DNA of 64,000 nt from the NCBI RefSeq assembly GCF_002884975.1, contig NZ_PJKB01000002.1, positions 517,369 to 581,368 of the forward strand, given 5' to 3'. Made by a program: the position numbers and the translations under genes. Each line of letters opens with the position of its first letter. Position 1 is the stretch's first letter. Of this stretch, positions 1 through 8,398 are shown piece by piece. This stretch comes from Akkermansia muciniphila (GTDB lineage Bacteria > Verrucomicrobiota > Verrucomicrobiia > Verrucomicrobiales > Akkermansiaceae). The notes beneath the pieces are model-generated. The model saw only the letters and a program-made list of their open reading frames with translations, was not told the origin of the DNA and did not search any database.

Positions 1-733
1 CGGTATCCATGTCCAGCGGGCGCACCGTGCGGAGGTCCACTACTTCCACTTCATAACCGCTCTCCTTGGCGAGCAGGTCCGCCGCACGCACGGCTTCCGG
101 CACCATGGCGCTGTAAGCCACCACGGTGGCGTGCTTTCCGGTGCGGGCGATGCGGGCCATGCCGAAGGGGACGACCGGGGCTTCCCGGTAGTTGTCCTCC
201 GCCTTCAGCCAGCGGTACAGGAACTTGTGTTCCAGAAAGATCACGGGATCAGGCACTTCCACGGCCTGGCGCAGCATCCAGTAGGCGTCGGCCACCGTGG
301 CCGGGGTCATCACGTGCAGGCCCGGATAATGGGCAAACAGGGCTTCCAGGCTCTGGCTGTGGAAGGGGCCCGTGCCGGGCGTTCCGCCGCAGGGCAGGCG
401 CACCGTGATATTGGCCGGAATGCCCGTGCGGTAGTAATGGGTGGCCGCCATGTTGACGATCTGGTTGAAGGCGATGGTGCTGAAGTCCGCAAACTGGACC
501 TCCATGATGGGCTTCTTGCCCATGACGGCGGCTCCGGTGACCATGCCGGCCATGGCGTCCTCACTGATGGGGGCGTCAATCACCCGGTCCGGGAAGAGCT
601 CCTTGAGGCCCTTGGTCGCTTTAAAAGCGCCGCCGAAAACGCCTATGTCCTGCCCGTACAGGAAAACGTCCTTGTCTTCCGTCAGCAGGTCTTTCTGGGC
701 GTCGTGAATGGCATCAATGTATGTTACGCTCAT
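1..733 (-). CDS. pdhB: 2-oxoacid (pyruvate) dehydrogenase E1 beta subunit, partial
   Basis: This is the thiamine-diphosphate-dependent E1 beta subunit, which pairs with the alpha subunit encoded just upstream to decarboxylate pyruvate or a related 2-oxoacid and pass the acyl group to E2. The gene enters from its ATG at 733 and runs off the left edge, so about 244 N-terminal residues are visible and the C-terminal part is missing. Typical family stretches are present: the N-terminal SVTYIDAIHDAQ, a DAPISEDAMAGMVTGAA segment and VRLPCGGTPGTGPFHSQS. It lies 21 nt downstream of the alpha subunit gene on the same strand, so the two are almost certainly one operon, with E2 and E3 expected beyond the edge. 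Whether the substrate is pyruvate, acetoin or a branched-chain oxoacid cannot be settled here. Confidence 0.9.
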   Translation of the reverse strand, partial: MSVTYIDAIHDAQKDLLTEDKDVFLYGQDIGVFGGAFKATKGLKELFPDRVIDAPISEDAMAGMVTGAAVMGKKPIMEVQFADFSTIAFNQIVNMAATHYYRTGIPANITVRLPCGGTPGTGPFHSQSLEALFAHYPGLHVMTPATVADAYWMLRQAVEVPDPVIFLEHKFLYRWLKAEDNYREAPVVPFGMARIARTGKHATVVAYSAMVPEAVRAADLLAKESGYEVEVVDLRTVRPLDMDT

Positions 734-754
734 GGGAATATTCCGTTTGCAGGC

Positions 755-1756
755 TTAATAAGGTCTCCATACCGTGGCGTTCCAGTCTTCCCGGAAGGGG
801 TCCGGCTCCGGTTCCCGCTGGGCGGTAGCCACGGCCAGCTGCACTTCATCGGCATACTGCTTTTTCAGGTCCGCCACTTCTTCCGGCGTCAGCCATCCGG
901 CTTCCAGAAGCTGGCGCTCCGCGACGAGCACGGGGTCTTTTTTGTTATACTCCTCCTTCAGCTCCCTGGGGATGTAGGAGGCGTCGTCATGTTCGCCGTG
1001 GCCGCACATGCGCAGGGTCTTGGCAAGCACCCACTGGGGGCCCAGGCCCTCCCTCGCGTTGCTGACGGCGGTGCGGAACGTTTCCAGCGTGGACATGAAA
1101 TCCGTGCCGTCCGTTTCATGCACGGTGAAGCCGTAGCCGCGGCCCCTGTCCGCCAGGGAGGCTTCCCCGAATTCCCGGACATTAGGCGTGGAATAGGCAA
1201 ATCGATTGTTGGTCACCACGAGCACCAGCGGCAGATGTTCCACGTTCGCCATGTTGGCCGCTTCATGGAAGGCCCCGGTGGAGGTGGTGCCGTCTCCGCA
1301 GAAGGCCACGCCCACGGGGCCGGGCAGCTTGCCGTCCAGCCGCTTGGCAAACAGGCAGCCGATGACGAAGGCAACCGTGCTGCCCAAATGGCTGATGGGG
1401 GCCATGTACCCTTCCGCCGGGAGCCCGCGGTGCACGTTCCCGTCCCTTCCCTTCATGTAGCCCAGGGCGGAGCCCAGGTAGGAGCGCGCCGCTTCAATAA
1501 TCGGTTCCCCCCAGGCGATGCGCGCCGCCTGTTCCCGGATGAACGGGGCGATCACATCATGCCCGGCAGTCAGGAAAACGCCGCCGCAGGCGGCAATCGC
1601 TTCATGGCCGCGGCCCAGGTAAACGCCGCCCGTGATTTTGCCCGCTTTATACAGGCTGGAAATTTTCGTGTCAAAAGCCCGCGCCAGCAACATGGCCTTG
1701 TAAGCCTTGACGGCGCTTTCCTTCAGGTCCGGTTGTTTAGTGTCGCAATGTGCCAC
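755..1756 (-). CDS. pdhA: 2-oxoacid (pyruvate) dehydrogenase E1 alpha subunit
   Basis: This is the thiamine-diphosphate-binding alpha subunit of the E1 component (333 aa, normal length). The ThDP motif is clear: it opens with FCGDGTTSTGAFHEAANMA and closes with VVTNN. N-terminal YKAMLLARAFDTKISSLYK and GHEAIAACGG segments are typical of the family. The start codon is GTG at 1756; the next in-frame ATG is at codon 22, inside the conserved YKAMLLARAF segment, so GTG is preferred. A promoter at 1763-1790 puts the expected transcription start on the GTG itself, implying a leaderless message. The beta subunit follows 21 nt downstream. The paired subunits indicate the heterotetrameric E1 type, unlike the single-chain AceE of enteric bacteria. 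Confidence 0.92.
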   Translation of the reverse strand: MAHCDTKQPDLKESAVKAYKAMLLARAFDTKISSLYKAGKITGGVYLGRGHEAIAACGGVFLTAGHDVIAPFIREQAARIAWGEPIIEAARSYLGSALGYMKGRDGNVHRGLPAEGYMAPISHLGSTVAFVIGCLFAKRLDGKLPGPVGVAFCGDGTTSTGAFHEAANMANVEHLPLVLVVTNNRFAYSTPNVREFGEASLADRGRGYGFTVHETDGTDFMSTLETFRTAVSNAREGLGPQWVLAKTLRMCGHGEHDDASYIPRELKEEYNKKDPVLVAERQLLEAGWLTPEEVADLKKQYADEVQLAVATAQREPEPDPFREDWNATVWRPY

Positions 1757-1762
1757 CCCATT

Positions 1763-1790
1763 ATTTTATATGCTGAATGGGGAAATGCAA
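1763..1790 (-). promoter_or_regulatory. Predicted sigma70-type promoter of pdhA (leaderless geometry)
   Basis: Read on the minus strand: -35 TTGCAT (1785-1790), 16-bp spacer, -10 TAAAAT (1763-1768). The -10 box ends 6 nt before the GTG start codon, so a start 7 nt downstream of the -10 box coincides with the first base of the coding region. Confidence 0.5.
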
Positions 1791-1952
1791 TGCCATTTCA
1801 TGAAACTTCCGGAGACTCCGTGCCTGTGGGCCTGGACGGGCGTTCCGGCTCCCCCGCAGGGCGGCGGGAGCGCGGACCGGGGACCCCGGGACGCCAAGGG
1901 CGCTTTTTACATCCCCTTCACCCGTTGACTGTTCCGGAAAAATCTTTCCGTT

Positions 1953-2765
1953 TCACTTCTCTTCCGGGGGGAGGGAGCATCTCAGTTCGAATTTGGGGTG
2001 GACCACATCGTAATCTCCGGAAAACAACTCCGTTTCCATGATGATTTTATCATACCCCAGTGCAAAAAGTTCCGGAAAGACGAGAGGGGCTTTTCCGATG
2101 CCGCTTTCCTGCGTGATGGCGCAGAGGAAGGAGGCGGCAGGCAGGCGCATGATTTCTTTCAGCTGCCGGGCGTCTTTCTTTCTCGCCTCCACCTCCACGT
2201 ACAGGAACTGTTCCGTTCCTGCGCTCCGGTGGAAGGAAAGGAGCCCGGCTTCCGCGCCCAGACGCAGGTTATTGCGGCTGATGTCTTCAAACATGCGGGT
2301 AATGAGGATATTGTAATCAGGGCTGTGCTGTTTCCCGGCATAGGGCACCGCCCAGCAATATTTTTCCGGCAGTGCGTGGACGGTCTGCCCCTCGCTGTGC
2401 TGGAAGCCTTCCATCCGGTCCATCTGCTTCTGGAATTTTTCCAGCAAGCGCAGTTTCTCCTGAATGTCCCTGATTTTCTGGTGCGCCAGCATGGTGCCGT
2501 GGGAAATCAGCTTTTTGTAGTGGATTCTCTGCTGGTCCTTGGTCAGAAAGGTGGTGAACTCCTTCAGGGGAATATCCAGAAAGATGCAGGCGCGGATGGC
2601 GTCCACCACGGGAATCTGGGAAAGGGTGTAATAACGGTACCCGGTATCCGGGTCCGTATGGGCCGGGCGCAGAATGCCCAGCTGTTCGTAATACCGGAGG
2701 GATTTGATATGCACGCCGGTCTGTTTGGACAGGCTGCCGATAGTGAGTAAATTCTGCTTGTCCAT
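1953..2765 (-). CDS. MerR-family transcriptional regulator with effector-binding domain
   Basis: 270 aa. The N-terminus is a MerR winged helix (residues about 7-75: LLTIGSLSKQTGVHIKSLRYYE, then GILRPAHTDPDTGYRYY), followed by a coiled-coil linker (KIRDIQEKLRLLEKFQKQMDRM) and a C-terminal GyrI/BmrR-like effector domain. The organisation is that of the BmrR class, multidrug-responsive activators. It is transcribed away from the RND efflux operon, and a MerR-type promoter lies in front of that operon (2947-2977), so it very likely activates the pump when bound to a hydrophobic or cationic drug; that role is inference. No metal-binding cysteine signature of the MerR/ZntR class was seen. A small CGGAAA/TTTCCG hairpin (1935-1950) follows the stop codon. 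Confidence 0.9.
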   Translation of the reverse strand: MDKQNLLTIGSLSKQTGVHIKSLRYYEQLGILRPAHTDPDTGYRYYTLSQIPVVDAIRACIFLDIPLKEFTTFLTKDQQRIHYKKLISHGTMLAHQKIRDIQEKLRLLEKFQKQMDRMEGFQHSEGQTVHALPEKYCWAVPYAGKQHSPDYNILITRMFEDISRNNLRLGAEAGLLSFHRSAGTEQFLYVEVEARKKDARQLKEIMRLPAASFLCAITQESGIGKAPLVFPELFALGYDKIIMETELFSGDYDVVHPKFELRCSLPPEEK

Positions 2766-2946
2766 CCTGTATCGCGGTTGGAGGGAAACGGATTTCCTTC
2801 TTCAGGAGCATTCCCGGCGGGAACCGCTTCTACATGTAAAAGAAATCTTTATGAAGACGAAATCTCTGCGTCTTCATTTAAATTTTTCTGTCAATGGCTT
2901 ACAACAAATGATAAAAAGCCGTCCCTCTTAATCTTTTCATTACCTC

Positions 2947-2977
2947 TTGACTCTCCCATTATGGGATACTTTACATC
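2947..2977 (+). promoter_or_regulatory. MerR-type promoter/operator of the RND efflux operon
   Basis: TTGACT (-35, 2947-2952) and TACATC (-10, 2972-2977) are separated by 19 bp instead of 17. The spacer carries a perfect 13-bp palindrome TCCCATTATGGGA (2954-2966). An over-long spacer with a centred dyad is the hallmark of promoters that MerR-family activators untwist. It lies 81 nt upstream of the adaptor gene and downstream of the divergent MerR gene. Confidence 0.8.
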
Positions 2978-3058
2978 ATATGGCAATTGAAAAATCTCCG
3001 GTCTTGTCGGAAGTGCGGTTCCGGGATCTCTTGAGGCTTAATTACAGTATTATTACTT

Positions 3059-4216
3059 ATGAAAACGACTTGTCTTCTCTTTCTCTGCTCCTCTCTTCTG
3101 GCGGTTCTGCCCTCCTGCCGTCAGGAGGATGAAAACCAGGCCGCCGGACCTCCCGCAGGCATGGTGCCGGAAGTAGCCGTGCTGACGGCTCACGGCACGC
3201 AGGTCCCCGTAACCGCCAATCTTCCCGGCCGCATGGAGGCCTACCTGCAGGCGGAAGTCCGCGCCCGCGTGACCGGAATCATCCAGGAACGCTGCTACCA
3301 GGAAGGGCAGACGGTCCGGCCCGGCGATCTTCTCTTCAAAATAGACCCCGCGCCCCTTCAGGCCGTTCTGGATGAATGCAAGGCAACGGTGGCCCGCGCC
3401 AAGGCGGTGCTGGCGGACGCGGAGGACAAGGCCGCGCGCTATTCCTCCCTTGTCGCCAAGGGGGCCGTCAGCGTGCGCGAGCACAAGCAGGCCAGGGCGG
3501 AGGAAGACCGCGCCAGGGCGGAGTACGCCGCCGCCGCCGCATCCCTGGAGCAGGCTCGCCTGAATCTGGAGTACACCCGGGTGGAGGCTCCCATCTCCGG
3601 CCGCGTGCGCCGCGCGCTGGTGACGGAAGGGGCGTTTGCCAACCAGAATGAATTCACGCACCTGACCACCATTGAGCAGATAGACCCCATTTACGTGCGG
3701 TTCAGCCAGCCGGCCTCCCAGTACAGCAGCCTGCGCCGGGCCGTGGTGTCCGGCCTGTGGAAGGGGGTGCCGCTGGAGGACATCAAGGTGCGCCTGTTGC
3801 TCTCCAACGGGGAGGAATACCCCCATTCCGGCAAGATCATCTTCTCCGACATGGCGGTGGATCCGAATACGGATACCATTGAAATGCGCGCCCAGTTCCC
3901 CAACCCGGACTATGAGCTTCTTCCCGGAGCCTATGTGCGCGTGGTATTTGACAAGGCGGTGCGCGACAACGTGTTCGCCATCCCCCGTGACGCCGTCATC
4001 CGCACCGCGCAGGGCGCCTCCGTCTTTGTGGTGGGCCGGGACGGCGCGCTGGAAATGCGCCCCGTCAAGGCGGATACGCTGAATGGCCGGGAATGGCTGG
4101 TTTCCGAAGGCCTCAAGGACGGGGACAAGGTGGTGGTCAGCCACATCATGTCCCTCAGGCCCGGCATGCAGGTCCGCACCGCCGCGCCCCAGCCGCAATC
4201 CAACTCCCAGCAATAA
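3059..4216 (+). CDS. RND efflux periplasmic adaptor lipoprotein (AcrA/MexA-like)
   Basis: 385-aa membrane fusion protein linking an inner-membrane RND pump to an outer-membrane channel. The N-terminus is a lipoprotein signal (MKTTCLLFLCSSLLAVLPSC, lipid-modified Cys about residue 20), so it should be anchored in the inner membrane facing the periplasm. Family landmarks follow in order: the lipoyl half GRMEAYLQAEVRARVTGII and EGQTVRPGDLLFKIDP, an alpha-helical hairpin (about residues 100-165), the second lipoyl half VEAPISGRVRRALVTEG, then beta-barrel and membrane-proximal domains (LPGAYVRVVF, VVSHIMSLRPGMQV). The pump gene begins 6 nt after the stop. No outer-membrane TolC-type gene is present nearby. 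Confidence 0.94.
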   Translation: MKTTCLLFLCSSLLAVLPSCRQEDENQAAGPPAGMVPEVAVLTAHGTQVPVTANLPGRMEAYLQAEVRARVTGIIQERCYQEGQTVRPGDLLFKIDPAPLQAVLDECKATVARAKAVLADAEDKAARYSSLVAKGAVSVREHKQARAEEDRARAEYAAAAASLEQARLNLEYTRVEAPISGRVRRALVTEGAFANQNEFTHLTTIEQIDPIYVRFSQPASQYSSLRRAVVSGLWKGVPLEDIKVRLLLSNGEEYPHSGKIIFSDMAVDPNTDTIEMRAQFPNPDYELLPGAYVRVVFDKAVRDNVFAIPRDAVIRTAQGASVFVVGRDGALEMRPVKADTLNGREWLVSEGLKDGDKVVVSHIMSLRPGMQVRTAAPQPQSNSQQ

Positions 4217-4222
4217 ACCGTC

Positions 4223-7200
4223 ATGCCTGACTTCTTTATACGCCGCCCCATTTTCGCGTGGGTAGTAGCCCTGCTGATTTCCCTGATCGGGCTGCTGGCT
4301 ATTCCCAGCCTGCCGATTGCCCAGTATCCGGACATCGCGCCGCCGGTCATCTCCCTGCGCACCACGTATCCGGGGGCCTCCGCCCAGGACACGGAAGAAG
4401 CCGTCACCGCCGTCATTGAAAGGGAAATCAATGGCGCGCCGGGGCTCCTGTACATGTCCGCCAGCAGCAGCTCCAGCGGCATGGTGGAAATCATCGCCAC
4501 CTTTGAGCAGGGTACGGACCCGGACATTGCCGCCGTGGAAGTCCAGAACCGCCTGAAAATCGTGGAATCACGCCTGCCGGAATCCGTCCGGAGGGAAGGG
4601 GTGTTTGTGGAAAAATCCTCCAACAACATTCAGGCGATGATCTCCCTTTCCTCCACGGGGGCCCTGAATGATACGGAGCTGGGGGAATGGGCTTCCGCCC
4701 GCATCATCCCGGAGCTGAAGCGCGTGAAGGGCGTCGGGCGCGTGGAGCAGTTCGGCGCTGAAACGTCCATGCGCATCTGGCCTGATCCGGAAAAGCTGGA
4801 GGCGCTGGGGCTCACACCCACGGACATTGTAAACGCCGTAGCCGCCCAGAGCGAGCGCATCATCATCGGCGACATCGGCGGAGCCGCCGTTTCCGACTCC
4901 GCCCCCATCAATGCCACCGTGGTGGCGGAGGAAGCCTTCCGCACGCCGGAGGAATTCGCCTCCATTGCCCTGAGAACGCTTTCAGACGGTTCTTCCGTCA
5001 AGCTGGGGGACGTGGCGCGGGTGGAGCTGGGCGCCAACAGCTACGCCTTCTTCTCCCGCTGCAACGGGCAGACCGCCACCGGCATGGCCATCAAGATGGC
5101 TCCGGGGTCCAACGCCGTGGAAACCATGGGCCTGCTCAAGGCCAAGATGGATGAACTGGCCCGGGACTTTCCGGCCGGCGTTACCTACCAGATTCCGTAT
5201 GAAACGACCCATTTCGTGGAAATCTCCATCCAGAAGGTCATCTCTACCCTGGTGGAAGCCATTGTCCTGGTGTTCCTGGTCATGTTCCTGTTCCTCCAGA
5301 ACTTCCGGGCCACCCTCATCCCGACGCTCGTTGTTCCCGTAGCCCTGCTGGGAACCTTTGCCGTGATGTGGCTCTCCGGCTTCTCCATCAACATGCTTAC
5401 CATGTTCGGCATGGTGCTCAGCATCGGCATTCTGGTGGATGACGCCATTGTGGTGGTGGAAAACGTGGAACGCATCATGATGGAGGAAGGGCTGGATGCG
5501 CGCCGCGCCACGGTCAAGGCCATGAAGCAGATCGGCGGCGCCATCGTGGGCATCACCACCGTGCTGGTGGCGGTCTTCATTCCCATGGCGTTTTTCAGCG
5601 GGGCGGTGGGCAACATTTACCGGCAGTTTGCCGTAACGCTCATTGTCTCCATCTCCTTCTCCGCATTCCTGGCCCTTTCCCTGACTCCGGCGCTCTGCGC
5701 CGCCATGTTGAAGGCTTCCTCCGTGGAGCATCAGGAGAAAAAGGGATTCTTCGGATGGTTCAACAGGACAATCCACCGGTCCACGGACCGGTACGGCAGC
5801 GCCGTGACCGGAATTATCAAGCGCCCCGTGCGCTCCCTGTTCCTGTATGTGCTCATCATTGCGGGAGCCGGGTACCTGTACATGACGCTTCCCACCTCCT
5901 TCCTTCCGGAGGAAGACCAGGGCAACTTCATGACGATGGTGGCCCTTCCTGCCGGAACGCTCCAGGAGGAAACGAGCACCCGCCTGCGCGAGGTGGAGGA
6001 ATACCTGATGAAGCATGAACCCGTGGAATATGCCTACTCCGTGGGCGGCTTCAGCTTCATGGGGTCCGGCACCAACATGGGCATCCTGTTCATCGGCCTG
6101 AAAAAATGGGATGAACGCACCGGGCCGGGCAACTCCGCCCAGGAAATCATTGACCGTGTCAACATGCGCTTTGCCGGGGACCGCCAGATGCTCGTCATGG
6201 CCCTGAACATGCCCGCGCTGCCGGAACTGGGCAACACCTCCGGGTTTGACTTCCGTCTTCAGGACAGGGGCGGCCTGGGCTATGACCGGCTGGTGGAAGC
6301 CCGTGACGAACTTCTGGCCCGCGCCAATGCGGACCCCAATCTGGCGGGCGTTTACTTCTCCGGCCAGGCGGATACGCCGCGCTTGCACGTCTCCATTGAC
6401 CGTGAAAAAGCCTTCTCCATGGGGGTGCCCATCACGGAAATCAGCAACTCGCTGGCCGTCATGTTCGGCTCCAGCTACGTGGGGGACTTCATGCACGACA
6501 GCCAGGTGCGCCGCATCATTATCCAGGCGGACGGAAAAAGCCGCCTGAACGGTAATGACATTGAAGACCTGCATGTGCGCAATGACCAGGGGAAGCTGCT
6601 GCCCCTCTCCTCCTTCGTCCGGCTGGACTGGACGGCGGGCCCTCCCCAGCTCACGCGCTACAACAATTATCCCTCCTTCACGATTAACGGCTCCGCCGCA
6701 CCCGGCAAAAGCAGCGGGGACGCCATGAAAGCCTTGGAACAGATTACCGCCACCCTGCCGCAGGGCGTGGGCTTTGAATGGACGGGGCAGTCTTATGAAG
6801 AACAGCTGGCAGGCTCCCAGGCCACCCTCCTGTTCTCCCTGTCCATCCTGATTGTCTTCCTGGTGCTGGCGGCGCTCTATGAAAGCTGGTCCATTCCGCT
6901 GGCCGTCATCCTGGTGGTGCCTCTGGGGCTGCTCGGGGCCCTTCTGGCCGTTTTCCTGCGGGACATGCCCAATGACATCTACTTCAAGGTGGGCCTGATC
7001 ACGACCATCGGCCTTTCCGCCAAGAATGCCATCCTCATTGTGGAAGTGGCCAAGGAATTCTACCGGGAGGGAATGGGCGTGATTGAAGCCACCGTGACCG
7101 CCGCCAAACTGCGCCTGAGGCCCATCCTGATGACCTCCCTGGCGTTTGGCGCCGGGGTGATTCCGCTGGCCTTCGCCCACGGGGCGGCGGCGGGCGCCCA

Positions 7201-7327
7201 GCGCGCCGTGGGCACGGGGGTGCTGGGCGGCATCATTACGGCCACGCTGCTGGCGATCTTCCTGGTTCCCCTCTTCTTCCGCCTGACGGCGGGAAAGAGG
7301 AAACCGAACCACCCGGAAGAAGCATAA
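4223..7327 (+). CDS. RND (HAE1-type) multidrug efflux pump inner-membrane subunit
   Basis: 1034 aa, the usual length of AcrB/MexB transporters, with the characteristic start MPDFFIRRPIFAWVVALL. This is the proton-driven trimeric pump that captures drugs from the periplasm and outer leaflet. The N-terminal half shows TM1, porter subdomains (TTYPGASAQDTEEAV) and the TM4 region GILVDDAIVVVENVERIM with the paired Asp residues of the proton relay; the second half repeats the fold (SILIVFLVLAALYESWSIPL; GLITTIGLSAKNAILIVEVA with the relay Lys region). It forms a two-gene operon with the adaptor, probably under the divergent MerR regulator. Substrates cannot be predicted, but HAE1-type features favour organic compounds over metals. 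Confidence 0.95.
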   Translation: MPDFFIRRPIFAWVVALLISLIGLLAIPSLPIAQYPDIAPPVISLRTTYPGASAQDTEEAVTAVIEREINGAPGLLYMSASSSSSGMVEIIATFEQGTDPDIAAVEVQNRLKIVESRLPESVRREGVFVEKSSNNIQAMISLSSTGALNDTELGEWASARIIPELKRVKGVGRVEQFGAETSMRIWPDPEKLEALGLTPTDIVNAVAAQSERIIIGDIGGAAVSDSAPINATVVAEEAFRTPEEFASIALRTLSDGSSVKLGDVARVELGANSYAFFSRCNGQTATGMAIKMAPGSNAVETMGLLKAKMDELARDFPAGVTYQIPYETTHFVEISIQKVISTLVEAIVLVFLVMFLFLQNFRATLIPTLVVPVALLGTFAVMWLSGFSINMLTMFGMVLSIGILVDDAIVVVENVERIMMEEGLDARRATVKAMKQIGGAIVGITTVLVAVFIPMAFFSGAVGNIYRQFAVTLIVSISFSAFLALSLTPALCAAMLKASSVEHQEKKGFFGWFNRTIHRSTDRYGSAVTGIIKRPVRSLFLYVLIIAGAGYLYMTLPTSFLPEEDQGNFMTMVALPAGTLQEETSTRLREVEEYLMKHEPVEYAYSVGGFSFMGSGTNMGILFIGLKKWDERTGPGNSAQEIIDRVNMRFAGDRQMLVMALNMPALPELGNTSGFDFRLQDRGGLGYDRLVEARDELLARANADPNLAGVYFSGQADTPRLHVSIDREKAFSMGVPITEISNSLAVMFGSSYVGDFMHDSQVRRIIIQADGKSRLNGNDIEDLHVRNDQGKLLPLSSFVRLDWTAGPPQLTRYNNYPSFTINGSAAPGKSSGDAMKALEQITATLPQGVGFEWTGQSYEEQLAGSQATLLFSLSILIVFLVLAALYESWSIPLAVILVVPLGLLGALLAVFLRDMPNDIYFKVGLITTIGLSAKNAILIVEVAKEFYREGMGVIEATVTAAKLRLRPILMTSLAFGAGVIPLAFAHGAAAGAQRAVGTGVLGGIITATLLAIFLVPLFFRLTAGKRKPNHPEEA

Positions 7328-7424
7328 GGCAGCACGATTGCAAAAAAGCGGCCGGAATGGCCGCCGCGAAAAGGCGCGGGAAGACGGAACCCCATGCGGG
7401 GCCGCTGCCCGCGCCTGATGCGTT

Positions 7425-7454
7425 AAAAAAGGGGAACACGTTTCCGTGCTCCCC
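7425..7454 (-). terminator. Rho-independent terminator for the zinc peptidase gene
   Basis: On the minus strand a 10-bp stem (GGGGAGCACG/CGTGTTCCCC, one G·T pair, loop GAAA, 7431-7454) is followed directly by six T residues (7425-7430). It lies 70 nt beyond the stop codon of the minus-strand peptidase gene. A separate hairpin without a T-run (GCGGCC/GGCCGC, 7348-7364) follows the RND pump gene. Confidence 0.8.
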
Positions 7455-7524
7455 TCCTTTCGGGAAAAAGTCCTGTTATCCGCATCGGCTGGAACCCCGT
7501 ATACCGCTGCGCCCGTGCCCCGGG

Positions 7525-8283
7525 TTATTCCCTTCCGCGCGCGTTCAGGAAGATGAACACGTAATACAGCAGCATGGCCAGGGAGGAAAGTGCGCCCACC
7601 ACGTAGGTCATGGCCGCCCAGAACAGGGCGCTCTTGGCCTTTCCGTGGTCAAAGTAATTCATCAGGTGGGAGCGGTCCAGCCACTTCAGGGCCCTGGCTG
7701 AAGCGTCAAACTCCACCGGAAGCGTGATAAACGCGAAGATGGTAGTGATGGCAAACAGGCCGATGCCCAGCCCCAGCACCCACGGTGAACCGCCCATGGC
7801 CAGCAGTACAATGCCGATGATCAGCACAAAGCTTACCATGTTGGAGGAGAACTGGACGATGGGAACCAGCGCGGACCGCAGGCCCAGCCAGTGGTAGGCC
7901 TGGGCATGCTGCACGGCATGCCCCACTTCATGGGCTGCCACGGCCGCGGCGGCGATGCTGTTGGAATTGTAGACGGATTCGCTCAGGTTGACGGTCTTGT
8001 CCGCCGGATTGTAATGGTCCGTCAGGTGGCCGGGCGTGGAAATCACCTTCACGTCCGTAATATGGTTGTCCTTCAGCATTTGCTCCGCCACTTCCCGCCC
8101 GGTCACCGGAATGGGAATCTGGGAATATTCGCTAAAACGGCTCTTCATGCGGGCGCTGACCAGCCAGCTCAGAAGCATGGAGCCCAGCAGAATCATCCAG
8201 TAAATGGTGTAGGAATGCTGCGGGGCGTTTTCCGCCGCCTGGGCCGTGTAGGAAAGGAGGTCTATATTGAATAATTCAATCAT
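7525..8283 (-). CDS. Membrane zinc metallopeptidase (YugP / Zn_peptidase_2 family)
   Basis: 252 aa. The zinc-binding HEXXH motif is intact (AAHEVGHAVQHAQ; H118, E119, H122). One membrane segment lies near the N-terminus (YWMILLGSMLLSWLV, about residues 29-43) and further hydrophobic segments in the C-terminal half (VSFVLIIGIVLLAMGG, LGIGLFAITTIFAFITL, LSSLAMLLYYVFIFL). This is the architecture of the YugP family of integral-membrane peptidases, whose physiological substrates are not known. It is a single-gene unit with its own terminator. A short palindrome overlaps a possible -10 box just upstream of the start (8295-8309). Confidence 0.85.
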   Translation of the reverse strand: MIELFNIDLLSYTAQAAENAPQHSYTIYWMILLGSMLLSWLVSARMKSRFSEYSQIPIPVTGREVAEQMLKDNHITDVKVISTPGHLTDHYNPADKTVNLSESVYNSNSIAAAAVAAHEVGHAVQHAQAYHWLGLRSALVPIVQFSSNMVSFVLIIGIVLLAMGGSPWVLGLGIGLFAITTIFAFITLPVEFDASARALKWLDRSHLMNYFDHGKAKSALFWAAMTYVVGALSSLAMLLYYVFIFLNARGRE

Positions 8284-8294
8284 TGCAAGTTTGA

Positions 8295-8309
8295 CCTTAT
8301 ATCATAAGG
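8295..8309. promoter_or_regulatory. Palindrome overlapping a putative -10 box of the zinc peptidase gene
   Basis: Perfect inverted repeat CCTTAT-ATC-ATAAGG. On the minus strand it contains TATAAG (8296-8301), a possible -10 hexamer 12 nt from the ATG at 8283. A repressor bound here would block the promoter, but no cognate regulator is adjacent and no good -35 was found. Confidence 0.3.
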
Positions 8310-8398
8310 CTTTGTTGAATCCAGAGGATGCCGTGTCAGCCTCCGGGGGATGGCCCCCCGGCTTCTGTCATACGGAAACATGCGGAAGAACGGCGAAT

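Noticed and set aside
131-2041. 636-codon plus-strand open frame opposite the E1 genes
   Set aside because: It is antisense to two well-supported E1 subunits and its translation is His/Arg/Gly-rich low-complexity typical of shadow frames in high-GC DNA.
4982-7312. 776-codon minus-strand open frame opposite the RND pump
   Set aside because: Antisense to a clear AcrB-type gene; the translation is a His/Gln/Gly-rich shadow without domains.
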